Origin: Saprospiraceae bacterium
GTDB lineage: Bacteria > Bacteroidota > Bacteroidia > Chitinophagales > Saprospiraceae
Length of the DNA: 10,066 nt
NCBI GenBank assembly: GCA_020437045.1
Contig: JAGQWV010000875.1
Span: forward strand, 1-10,066
Reading direction: 5' to 3'
Position 1 is the first letter of the stretch, and each line of letters opens with the position of its first letter. The notes beneath the pieces are model-generated. The model ran no database searches. It was not told the DNA's origin and saw only the letters and a program-made list of their open reading frames with translations. This document shows, in pieces, positions 1 to 6,415 of the stretch. A program made the position numbers and the translations under genes.

Positions 1-2
1 TG

Positions 3-839
3 GCCAATAATGCTACAGAACTGCTACATGCAGATTTCGATGGTAATGCTGATCAGATTCGATCAGTAGTCGGCCAACCCATGGGAGATATTTATGCACA
101 CCCAATTGCCACCAACGCCGCCGGCGAAAAAATTGTTGACGCCAACGGATTATATAAATTGGATGGTGACAACTGGGAAAAATATGGAAATGCCATGCCC
201 GATTTCGAAGGTGGATTCATCAATAACTTCGAATACAAAGGCATCACGCTCGATTTTGTGACCGACTTCAGTTTTGGAGGTTCTATCATGCCAACCGGTA
301 TCTACTGGTTGACCAGCCGCGGACTCACTGAGGAAAGTCTTAACTATATGGATGCTGCCAGTGGTGGTCTCGCTTATTATGTTGATGCAGATGGAAATGG
401 TATTCAGACATCCGGTGCTGCAGGACCTAATGGAGAGCAGGTATTTAATGATGGTGTACTCCTTGATGGTGTCTTACAATCCGGAGAGCAGAACACGAAT
501 GTAATTTCCCAGGCATTGTATTATGCTGCCACATATAACTGGGGTGGTCCTCAGTATGGTAACTCACGATATGAACTCTACATCAATGAGAATAACTGGG
601 TCAAGGTCCGGGAATTAGCTTTAGGATTTAATTTACCGCAATCCGTTACCTCTAAAATGGGTATGAAGCGCGCTAATATTTCTGTTTATGGTCGAAACTT
701 ATTCTTTATTTATCGCAGTATAAAGGATCTGGATCCGGAACAAACAACTTCCGGTCCGCGATGGTACAACAACATCAATAATGCTGGTAATAATCCGGCT
801 TTCCGATCCTTTGGTATTCAGCTAAATACAAGTTTCTAA
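3..839 (+). CDS. SusC/RagA-family TonB-dependent outer-membrane transporter, C-terminal part only
   Basis: This is the last 278 residues of an outer-membrane beta-barrel that would import a glycan, peptide or similar nutrient using TonB energy. The frame is open from the window edge, so the Met at position 81 is internal and the real start lies outside. Visible family features are the PMGDIY segment followed by a G-x-x-I-V-D-A-N-G-L-Y stretch, the MPDFEGGFINNFEYKG barrel block, the GRNLFFI segment near the end, and a last strand finishing in an aromatic residue (NTSF), as expected for barrel assembly. SusC proteins are usually about 1000 residues, so roughly a quarter is present. The SusD partner begins 20 bases downstream, as is usual for this pair. 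The family call is secure; the substrate is unknown because the plug domain and neighbouring enzymes are outside the window. Confidence 0.93.
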   Translation, partial: ANNATELLHADFDGNADQIRSVVGQPMGDIYAHPIATNAAGEKIVDANGLYKLDGDNWEKYGNAMPDFEGGFINNFEYKGITLDFVTDFSFGGSIMPTGIYWLTSRGLTEESLNYMDAASGGLAYYVDADGNGIQTSGAAGPNGEQVFNDGVLLDGVLQSGEQNTNVISQALYYAATYNWGGPQYGNSRYELYINENNWVKVRELALGFNLPQSVTSKMGMKRANISVYGRNLFFIYRSIKDLDPEQTTSGPRWYNNINNAGNNPAFRSFGIQLNTSF

Positions 840-859
840 ACACCAAAAAGATTCAAAAA

Positions 860-2449
860 ATGAAATTTATATATATAAGTCTTTTTTCAATGAGCCTTAT
901 CCTTATGTCCTCCTGCCAGAAGGAAGACTTTGCCGAGGCTTACCCTGATCCCGCCAAAATTGCTACTACTTCGGTAGAAAGACAATTTACCGGGATCCTG
1001 GTCGCCGGGGTCGATTATGTCGTACCCAGCTACCGTAACTACTTTGTCACATTGAGAATTACACTCAACCCCTGGACACAATCCATTGGTTGGCATAATG
1101 CACCGAATCAATATATTCCCGGTTCTTCGGGAGTAGAGGATGTTTGGTTTAATTACTATGACGTATTGGCTCAATACCGTGAGCTGGAGAAAATCTTTGC
1201 GGCTGAAGATGCCACCAGTCAGGAGAATCGCAAGATTTTCAAATTGGCAGCGGATGTCTTTGTCTATGGCGAAACGATGCGTATGGTTGATCTGTTTGGC
1301 ACGATCCCGTTTTTTGAGGCCGGGTTACTAAGCACCAATGGTGGAGACTATAATAATTCTTATGCCCCTTTTGATCAAGGCAAAGAAATTTATAGTTACA
1401 TGTTGACGGAATTAAAATCCATTGCCAACCAATTGAATAGTTTGAATATTGGTGCTGGATTTTTAGCCTCATTTAAAGCTCAGGATTTGATTAATAACGG
1501 AGATATTGATCTTTGGCGACGCTATACTAACTCTTTACGTCTACGGATGTTGACCAGAGTTTCCGGCAATCCGGAGTTTGCTTCGCAAGCAAGTACCGAG
1601 ATCGCAGAAATCCTGAATAATCCCACCAACTATCCGGTAGTGGATGATAACAGTCAAAATATCATGATCGATATCTATGATGTGAATTCACCCATTAATG
1701 CCAAAGGCTTTGATCAGGGTATTAATTCTAATGGCTGGGACGGTGACGATGCACCCCAGAAAATGATTGATTTTCTCAAAGCGTCCAGTGATCCCCGGCT
1801 ACGGGTATTGTTCGAGCCCGGTACCGATGCTAATGGCGAATACATTGGTTTGGATCCCCTATTAAATAGCAACGAACAGACGGAACTTACAAATAGTGGT
1901 CAAATTGCTTTTTACAATCGCACTACGACCAGCCGTAATCAATTTTTTCCAGGTGTACTGATCAATGCCGCAGAAGTTAGTTTTCTAAAAGCAGAGTACT
2001 ATTTGAATAGTGGTGATGATGGTGCAGCAAAAATGGCTTATGAAGATGGCATACGGCAATCTATCGAATTTTATTATTACGTAAATTCCATCAGTAACGA
2101 TCAGGTAGCTGGAGAAGTTGCACCAGCTACTGAAGAAGAAATTGCCGCCCTGCTGGCTTCTGATCCGGTAAGCTGGGATAAAGCGACATCCGCAAGTGAT
2201 AAATTATCACTGATTGCTTATCAACGTTGGGTACATTTTAACATCATTCAACCTTACCAGAATTGGGCAGAGATCCGCAGAGTGGGAGCTCCCATATTAG
2301 AGTTTTGGGTTGATAATTCCAGCACCCAAACGGTACCGCCAACGAAATGGAATATTCCAGGTAATGAAATAACTTACAATACAGACAACTACCAGGCAAT
2401 ACAGAGTGAAGACAAAATCACCAACAAAGTATTCTGGGATATGAATTAA
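860..2449 (+). CDS. SusD/RagB-family substrate-binding outer-membrane lipoprotein
   Basis: This 529-residue protein would sit on the outer face of the outer membrane as the lid and substrate-binding partner of the upstream SusC transporter. The N-terminus is a lipoprotein signal (short basic start, hydrophobic residues 4-16, lipid cysteine Cys19 in LMSSC). The residues after the cysteine, Q-K-E-D, resemble the Bacteroidota lipoprotein export signal that sends lipoproteins to the cell surface. The C-terminal block with YQRW and NWAEIRRVGAP (about residues 455-480) is typical of the SusD-like_2 (PF12771) branch, and helix-rich tetratricopeptide-like sequence fills the middle. It begins 20 bases after the susC stop with an A-rich leader and no strong Shine-Dalgarno. 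A strong terminator follows, so it is the last gene of its transcript. The ligand is not predictable. Confidence 0.93.
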   Translation: MKFIYISLFSMSLILMSSCQKEDFAEAYPDPAKIATTSVERQFTGILVAGVDYVVPSYRNYFVTLRITLNPWTQSIGWHNAPNQYIPGSSGVEDVWFNYYDVLAQYRELEKIFAAEDATSQENRKIFKLAADVFVYGETMRMVDLFGTIPFFEAGLLSTNGGDYNNSYAPFDQGKEIYSYMLTELKSIANQLNSLNIGAGFLASFKAQDLINNGDIDLWRRYTNSLRLRMLTRVSGNPEFASQASTEIAEILNNPTNYPVVDDNSQNIMIDIYDVNSPINAKGFDQGINSNGWDGDDAPQKMIDFLKASSDPRLRVLFEPGTDANGEYIGLDPLLNSNEQTELTNSGQIAFYNRTTTSRNQFFPGVLINAAEVSFLKAEYYLNSGDDGAAKMAYEDGIRQSIEFYYYVNSISNDQVAGEVAPATEEEIAALLASDPVSWDKATSASDKLSLIAYQRWVHFNIIQPYQNWAEIRRVGAPILEFWVDNSSTQTVPPTKWNIPGNEITYNTDNYQAIQSEDKITNKVFWDMN

Positions 2450-2484
2450 AAATCAATTTCTATTTAGCAGTAGTAGATTTCCTT

Positions 2485-2521
2485 AAGGATGCTTATCTCT
2501 CCGGTAAGCATCCTTTTTTTT
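2485..2521 (+). terminator. Intrinsic terminator of the susC-susD unit
   Basis: A perfect 11-base-pair stem (2485-2495 with 2505-2515) encloses a 9-base loop. The descending arm runs straight into a run of eight T (2514-2521). It lies 35 bases after the susD stop and separates this unit from the next plus-strand gene. Seen directly in the sequence. Confidence 0.92.
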
Positions 2522-2595
2522 ACCGAATTGCTGTTTTTAATGATAGCGTTCTCAATGATAAATTCCGTACTTTTCCTTCTTATTTAACCGGGATT

Positions 2596-4122
2596 ATGCA
2601 CAGAGAGCGTTATTTATTCTTGATCACGATTTCCCTTGCATTTTGGCACTGTCAATCTCCTTCCGGACCAGAAGATTCCGCTCGGGAAAATAAGTTAATT
2701 GCTCTGCAATATTGCCAATCTTGTCATACGTTTCCTTCCCCTGACCTGCTGGACAAAGCCACCTGGAGTAAGGGAGTCTTACCCAATATGGCCGCACGAT
2801 TAGGATTAATCATCGATCACTATAATCCTTATGAAAATATGGATGCCGCCCAGCAAGAGTTGGTCAGAGAAATGAATGTTTATCCGGAAAGCCCACTGAT
2901 ATCTGAAGACAAATGGCAGGCGATAAACGACTATTATTTAAGTCTTGCTCCGGAACAGCTTCCCCTTCCCACTACTACCTCAGAAATCTCTCCATCTCCT
3001 CCACCCTTCGATCCAAATTTGATCAATATGGGTGACAAAAAAATACCTCAGGTTTCTTTATTGAAATATGATCCCAAAAAATCAATATTATATGTGGGGG
3101 ATCATCTGGATCTATTTGCTCTATCGTCAGAGGGGGTCGTTATTTCAACGTGGAAAACCCAGAGTCCATCTGTTGATATTCATACAGATCAAGAGGAAAT
3201 CTATTTATTAAGTATTGGTGAATTTAGTCCATCTGATAAAAAGAACGGCGTTTTATTTCCCCTGAGCAGTAGTCATCCGGATCTGCTCCAAAATAAATTA
3301 ATTATGGGATTGTCCCGTCCGGTACAATTCACCATTGCCGATCTCAATGGTGACAAGAGCGAGGATGTGCTCATATGTCAATTCGGCAACCATCAAGGAG
3401 GATTGGTTTGGTTTGAAAATATGCAATCCAGGATAAAACATTCCTTATCGGAATTACCCGGTGCCCGTAAAAGCATCGTAAAAGATCTAAATAAAGATGG
3501 ATTGGATGATATCATGGTATTGATGGCACAAGCCTGGGAAAAAGTGGTGATATACTATAACCAGGGTCATGGAAATTTCCGGGAAGAAACGGTGCTTAAT
3601 TTTCCTCCGGTGTACGGAGTTAGCTACTTCGAATTAAAGGATTTTAACGACGACGGTTACGAAGACATACTACTTAGCAACGGAGACAACTGGGACTATT
3701 CACCCATAAAAAAACCATATCACGGTATACGCATTTTTCTCAATGATCAGACCAACCATTTCACAGCATCATATTTCTACCCCATGAATGGATGCAGTCA
3801 GGCAACAGCAGTCGATTTCGATCAGGATGGAGATCTGGACATTGCCGCCATTTCATTTTACAATGACCAAATGGATTATGTATGGGAAAGCTTTGTCTAT
3901 TTAGAAAATACCGGTAATTTAAATTTTATAGCCCACTATATGAATGAAACGAATTGTGGAAAATGGTTGACGATGGAAACAGGCGATTTTAACCAGGATG
4001 GATATCCGGATATCTTTCTGGGATCTTATTTTCATAACATCACGGAACTTAGCAAAGCGCTCTATCAAGGTGTACAAGAGTTTCCCCAGGTTTTATTACT
4101 CACTTATAGCGCTGAAAATTAG
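2596..4122 (+). CDS. Exported FG-GAP/VCBS-repeat protein with an N-terminal cytochrome c-type CxxCH motif
   Basis: This 508-residue protein has a hydrophobic export segment (residues 7-17) followed by Cys19, which could be a lipid cysteine although His at -1 is atypical for a lipobox. A single heme-attachment motif CQSCH occupies residues 40-44, followed by PSPDLLDKATW and VLPNMAARLG, where Met65 could be the distal heme ligand. Residues from about 150 onward form an FG-GAP/VCBS-like propeller. Five Asp-rich loops of the D-x-[ND]-x-D-x-x-x-D type are visible at 249-257, 297-305, 349-357, 407-415 and 464-472, and they would bind calcium. Similar proteins are common in Bacteroidota, often with unknown roles. 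Electron transfer or a surface redox/adhesion role is inference. The gene stands alone between the susD terminator and a convergent minus-strand gene. The start was chosen because it places the signal segment at the N-terminus. Confidence 0.85.
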   Translation: MHRERYLFLITISLAFWHCQSPSGPEDSARENKLIALQYCQSCHTFPSPDLLDKATWSKGVLPNMAARLGLIIDHYNPYENMDAAQQELVREMNVYPESPLISEDKWQAINDYYLSLAPEQLPLPTTTSEISPSPPPFDPNLINMGDKKIPQVSLLKYDPKKSILYVGDHLDLFALSSEGVVISTWKTQSPSVDIHTDQEEIYLLSIGEFSPSDKKNGVLFPLSSSHPDLLQNKLIMGLSRPVQFTIADLNGDKSEDVLICQFGNHQGGLVWFENMQSRIKHSLSELPGARKSIVKDLNKDGLDDIMVLMAQAWEKVVIYYNQGHGNFREETVLNFPPVYGVSYFELKDFNDDGYEDILLSNGDNWDYSPIKKPYHGIRIFLNDQTNHFTASYFYPMNGCSQATAVDFDQDGDLDIAAISFYNDQMDYVWESFVYLENTGNLNFIAHYMNETNCGKWLTMETGDFNQDGYPDIFLGSYFHNITELSKALYQGVQEFPQVLLLTYSAEN

Positions 4123-4147
4123 TACTTATGTTCCTGTCTTTTAATTA

Positions 4148-4183
4148 AACCGGGATTATGAATTAGCCTTTTTGTTCCCGGTT
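4148..4183. repeat. Inverted repeat between convergent genes
   Basis: An 8-base perfect inverted repeat (4148-4155 with 4176-4183) encloses a 20-base AT-rich spacer. It sits between the stops of the plus-strand FG-GAP gene and the minus-strand flavoprotein gene, where a bidirectional terminator would be expected. There is no clean T-run after either arm, so a terminator role is only possible. A second, 10-base perfect palindrome lies at 4209-4218, and its left half also pairs with 4193-4197. Confidence 0.35.
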
Positions 4184-4236
4184 AAAGTTCTGGCTCCTAT
4201 TTAATAATGGAGCGCTCCCAGACCCTAAAATACTTT

Positions 4237-4764
4237 CTAAATCATCGCAGCAAAAGCATCGATAAATTGATTCAATTGGACAATGGTTCTGGCGTCGATG
4301 ATTTTTCCATCTGCAACCTTACCTTTTATACCTTGAATTAAAATCGAAGTATCACGTGAAAGCTGGCATTGCACAGTCTTCATAATTAATTGCAGTTCCT
4401 CATGGCCTTTGACACCACTGGCAGATGCCGTAATCAATCCGGTTGGTTTATCGGAAAAAACGGTTGTCGACACACACCATTCTATTAAATTCTTCAGTCC
4501 ACTGGGTATACTAAAAACATACTCCGGAGTACAAATGATGACCCCATCTGCATCCACTATTTTACGCCTGAGCTCCAAAATCTTCTGGGGGACATCCCGG
4601 TCTGTCCATTCCGTTCTAAAATGGGGAAAATCACTGAGATCTTCAATCATATCCACCTTCCAGGCAACATACTTAATTTCTGCAATAAAGCGAAGAATTG
4701 CCAAGTTTCCAGAATTACTGCTGGCACTACCACAAATTCCTAGGATCTTCTTTTTCACTGACAT
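4237..4764 (-). CDS. NADPH-dependent FMN reductase-family flavoprotein
   Basis: The 175-residue protein has a flavodoxin-like fold that would bind FMN and reduce it, or a quinone or other acceptor, with NAD(P)H in the cytoplasm. Motifs seen (ATG numbering) are the strand-loop ILGICGSASSNSGN near the N-terminus, which holds the FMN phosphate, and CTPEYVFSIPSGLKNLIEW at about 77-95, the second flavin-contact signature. In many relatives the residue after PEY is Asn; here it is Val. Length is normal for the family. I chose the ATG at 4764 because a TTG is directly upstream (4767) and a stop precedes that. An AGGGGA on the minus strand (plus 4776-4781) is 11 bases from this ATG and 8 bases from the TTG, so the TTG cannot be excluded. 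It follows the DUF1059 gene by 41 bases and is probably co-transcribed with it. The natural substrate is unknown. Confidence 0.88.
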   Translation of the reverse strand: MSVKKKILGICGSASSNSGNLAILRFIAEIKYVAWKVDMIEDLSDFPHFRTEWTDRDVPQKILELRRKIVDADGVIICTPEYVFSIPSGLKNLIEWCVSTTVFSDKPTGLITASASGVKGHEELQLIMKTVQCQLSRDTSILIQGIKGKVADGKIIDARTIVQLNQFIDAFAAMI

Positions 4765-4805
4765 CAATCATTTTTTCCCCTATTTCAGCAAGTAGGACTT
4801 TATCC

Positions 4806-5045
4806 TTATTCATCTTCCGGCAATGCATCAAATTCCATTTTCTTTTCGTTCATCCATTGTTGCATTGCATCGGGTGATTGCATTAATTTTTGCATCTCCT
4901 GCATAGCTAGGAGATGTCCCTGATCTCCGGCCTTAAACATCTCCATACCATGCTGTTTACTTTGGCTAGCAATTTCCGCAAATGTATCTGCCCGGAATTG
5001 TTCTTCACAAGCACCTCCCAATTGTTTGCAAGTCATTGTTTTCAT
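4806..5045 (-). CDS. DUF1059-family small Met-rich protein, probable metal binder
   Basis: This 79-residue cytoplasmic protein has the DUF1059 layout: an N-terminal KTMTCKQLGGAC with Cys6 and Cys13, an acidic-hydrophobic stretch, then KQHGMEMF with His32. The family is described as small metal-binding proteins, but its biological role is not established. The last 36 residues are an extension likely to form a helix, with Met at 48, 51, 55, 61, 65 and 70. The whole protein has ten Met in 79 residues. No signal peptide or membrane segment is present. A -7-type promoter box lies 48 bases upstream, and the FMN reductase gene follows 41 bases downstream, so the two probably form an operon. A redox- or metal-stress role is inference from that pairing. 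Confidence 0.8.
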   Translation of the reverse strand: MKTMTCKQLGGACEEQFRADTFAEIASQSKQHGMEMFKAGDQGHLLAMQEMQKLMQSPDAMQQWMNEKKMEFDALPEDE

Positions 5046-5093
5046 TACATCGATGTTGAATCCTATCCATTTATATTATGAGATGTTCCTATT

Positions 5094-5101
5094 CAAACCT
5101 A
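5094..5101 (-). promoter_or_regulatory. Candidate Bacteroidota -7 promoter box for the DUF1059-flavoprotein operon
   Basis: On the minus strand this reads TAGGTTTG, an exact match to the TAnnTTTG -7 consensus of the Bacteroidota housekeeping sigma factor. It lies in an AT-rich gap, 48 bases before the DUF1059 start. No clear TTG-type -33 element is seen at the usual distance upstream, so the call rests on the -7 box and its location. Confidence 0.4.
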
Positions 5102-5126
5102 AAGCTATATTTTTTATTATAATAAT

Positions 5127-6029
5127 TTAATGGCAATCCACTTCTTTATAATCCGAAATAGCCTCGTCATATTCAAAACAAGTCTTCTTGAGTAAAACCA
5201 TTCGATTGTCCACTACCTGGTATTCCGCATTCGTGTGCCGTAGACCGGCACAGCATTGATCATGTTCATAAATCCGTTTTCGGTCCAGATCAAACTCCAA
5301 TGAAATACCACTATAGCCACTATCTCCGTAAAGACCTGTGTCAGGGTCAAAAAGAAAATACAGGCTGGAAGTATTAGGTCCAGAATAGCTCTGTTCGAAA
5401 ACCGAAAAATCCTCATAACCATCAAAATTAAAATCTCCGACACTGAGATTGTTTATGCTAAGAAGCTGGCAATCCAAATTGATTTCTTGTAGAAGTTCGT
5501 TTGACTTTTTATCCAAAACTTTTACTCCAGTTACGCTTGCATATTCACCCGGATCTTTAGAAAGTCTCAATTTAAAGTATTTTTCCTTTAAGGAAACAGG
5601 TTGTATAATCTCCTTATTTGACCATTGTTGGTCATCGATATTTCCGAAATCAAAATCCTTTGACAATTGTACTGTATACCTATGGTTAGTAGCTACATCC
5701 AACCATTTTCCTGCAATGGCCGTACTGTTTGCATCAAACTTCTTGAACGAAAATATCACTGGCATCTTCCCTCTATCCTTGCCCTCGATAAAAAAAAATG
5801 CTTTCTTTTTCTTTGTCTTACCATGTAATAAAACCGGATCCATACTACCGGATGAGTAGGCTGCGATGGCTGTACCGTCGGAATACAAATCCATAATAAA
5901 TTCCATCTTCTGATTACCAGCCACCCCAGAGTAGCTCGATTGCGCTCCTAAACTAATCGAAAGAAATAGCAGCATCGATGTTTGAATCATTCGTTTTATT
6001 AATCTCATTGCGTTCCAATTATTGTCCAT
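5127..6029 (-). CDS. Exported XAC2610-like protein with a calcium-loop motif
   Basis: This 300-residue protein has a signal peptide (RLIKR followed by a hydrophobic stretch, predicted cleavage after SLGAQ near residue 30), so it would act in the periplasm or outside. Residues about 30-130 resemble a beta-sandwich module (YSGVAGNQKMEF and GKW blocks) found in exported proteins, some linked to lysozyme inhibition. Residues about 170-300 resemble the XAC2610 family: GDFNFDGYEDFSVF with the calcium loop D199-x-N-x-D-G-x-x-D207, then FDPDTGLY and DQCCAGLRH. Xanthomonas XAC2610 is an immunity lipoprotein that blocks a peptidoglycan-cleaving effector; that role here is inference. An AAGGA on the minus strand (plus 6036-6040) is six bases from this ATG, which supports the start, although Met8 (6008) gives a more compact signal. 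A nine-A run at 5790-5798 encodes part of a lysine-rich stretch and is a slippage-prone site. Confidence 0.72.
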   Translation of the reverse strand: MDNNWNAMRLIKRMIQTSMLLFLSISLGAQSSYSGVAGNQKMEFIMDLYSDGTAIAAYSSGSMDPVLLHGKTKKKKAFFFIEGKDRGKMPVIFSFKKFDANSTAIAGKWLDVATNHRYTVQLSKDFDFGNIDDQQWSNKEIIQPVSLKEKYFKLRLSKDPGEYASVTGVKVLDKKSNELLQEINLDCQLLSINNLSVGDFNFDGYEDFSVFEQSYSGPNTSSLYFLFDPDTGLYGDSGYSGISLEFDLDRKRIYEHDQCCAGLRHTNAEYQVVDNRMVLLKKTCFEYDEAISDYKEVDCH

Positions 6030-6415
6030 CTTAAATCCTTGCCATTAAGTTAAGCGAAAAACAGACTGTTCGTTAGCCATCGAATGTAGGTCTTGGCTGG
6101 CTACCTATTTTATTGCCAATGTGGTCAGACAGGGTTCGCCGATCTCAATACTTTGAAAGAGTCGATCTCTTCACGTTAGAAACTCCCTAACTGGACGGCA
6201 CCTTTTTAAATCCTTTATGGCCTACGAGGGTCTGGAAACACCCATCTTGCACTTATCTAAAGCAATATTATTTCACAGGAAGAAAGATTAGCCGCTCCCG
6301 TCGCCTTTGACGTCGTTGATCCTCAGTCAGATACCACCCGGTATCTTCGTTCGTCTCGCCTCGTCAAAAAAAACGATTGGCGGCTCAGCATCAAACTGAG
6401 TATCTCTATAAATAC
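6030..6415. other. Gene-free stretch with a GC-rich, hairpin-bearing block
   Basis: No credible gene is present: every frame is interrupted often on both strands. The right half changes character. By my count 6290-6365 is about 59% G+C, clearly richer than the flanking AT-rich DNA. It holds a perfect 6-base stem with a 4-base loop (6330-6335 with 6340-6345), a repeated CGTCG (6299-6303, 6311-6315), and a further 5-base stem (6384-6388 with 6396-6400). The left half (6060-6290) shows no recognisable feature. Confidence 0.6.
6366..6400 (-). terminator. Weak candidate terminator after rsgA
   Basis: Read on the minus strand, a 5-base-pair hairpin (6400-6396 with 6388-6384, 7-base loop) begins 15 bases after the rsgA stop and is followed, after a 10-base gap, by eight T (6373-6366). 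The short stem and the gap before the T-run make it non-canonical. Confidence 0.28.

Noticed and set aside
81..83. ATG at 81 as the start of a complete gene
   Set aside because: The same frame is open to the window edge and the residues before it continue the SusC family pattern, so this Met is internal.
2568..2575. Near match to a -7 box upstream of the FG-GAP gene
   Set aside because: It reads TACTTTTC, lacking the final G, and there is no -33 element at a fitting distance.
4409..4795. Plus-strand frame of 128 codons
   Set aside because: It is antisense to the FMN reductase gene, whose motifs are clear on the other strand.
6157..6290. Short plus-strand reading frame of about 45 codons as a gene remnant
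   Set aside because: Its start is unsupported and I recognise no family in it; length is within chance for this composition.
6267..6363. Short minus-strand frame of about 30 codons rich in Arg in the GC-rich block
   Set aside because: It has no start codon, a stop directly before it, and its composition follows from the local G+C content.
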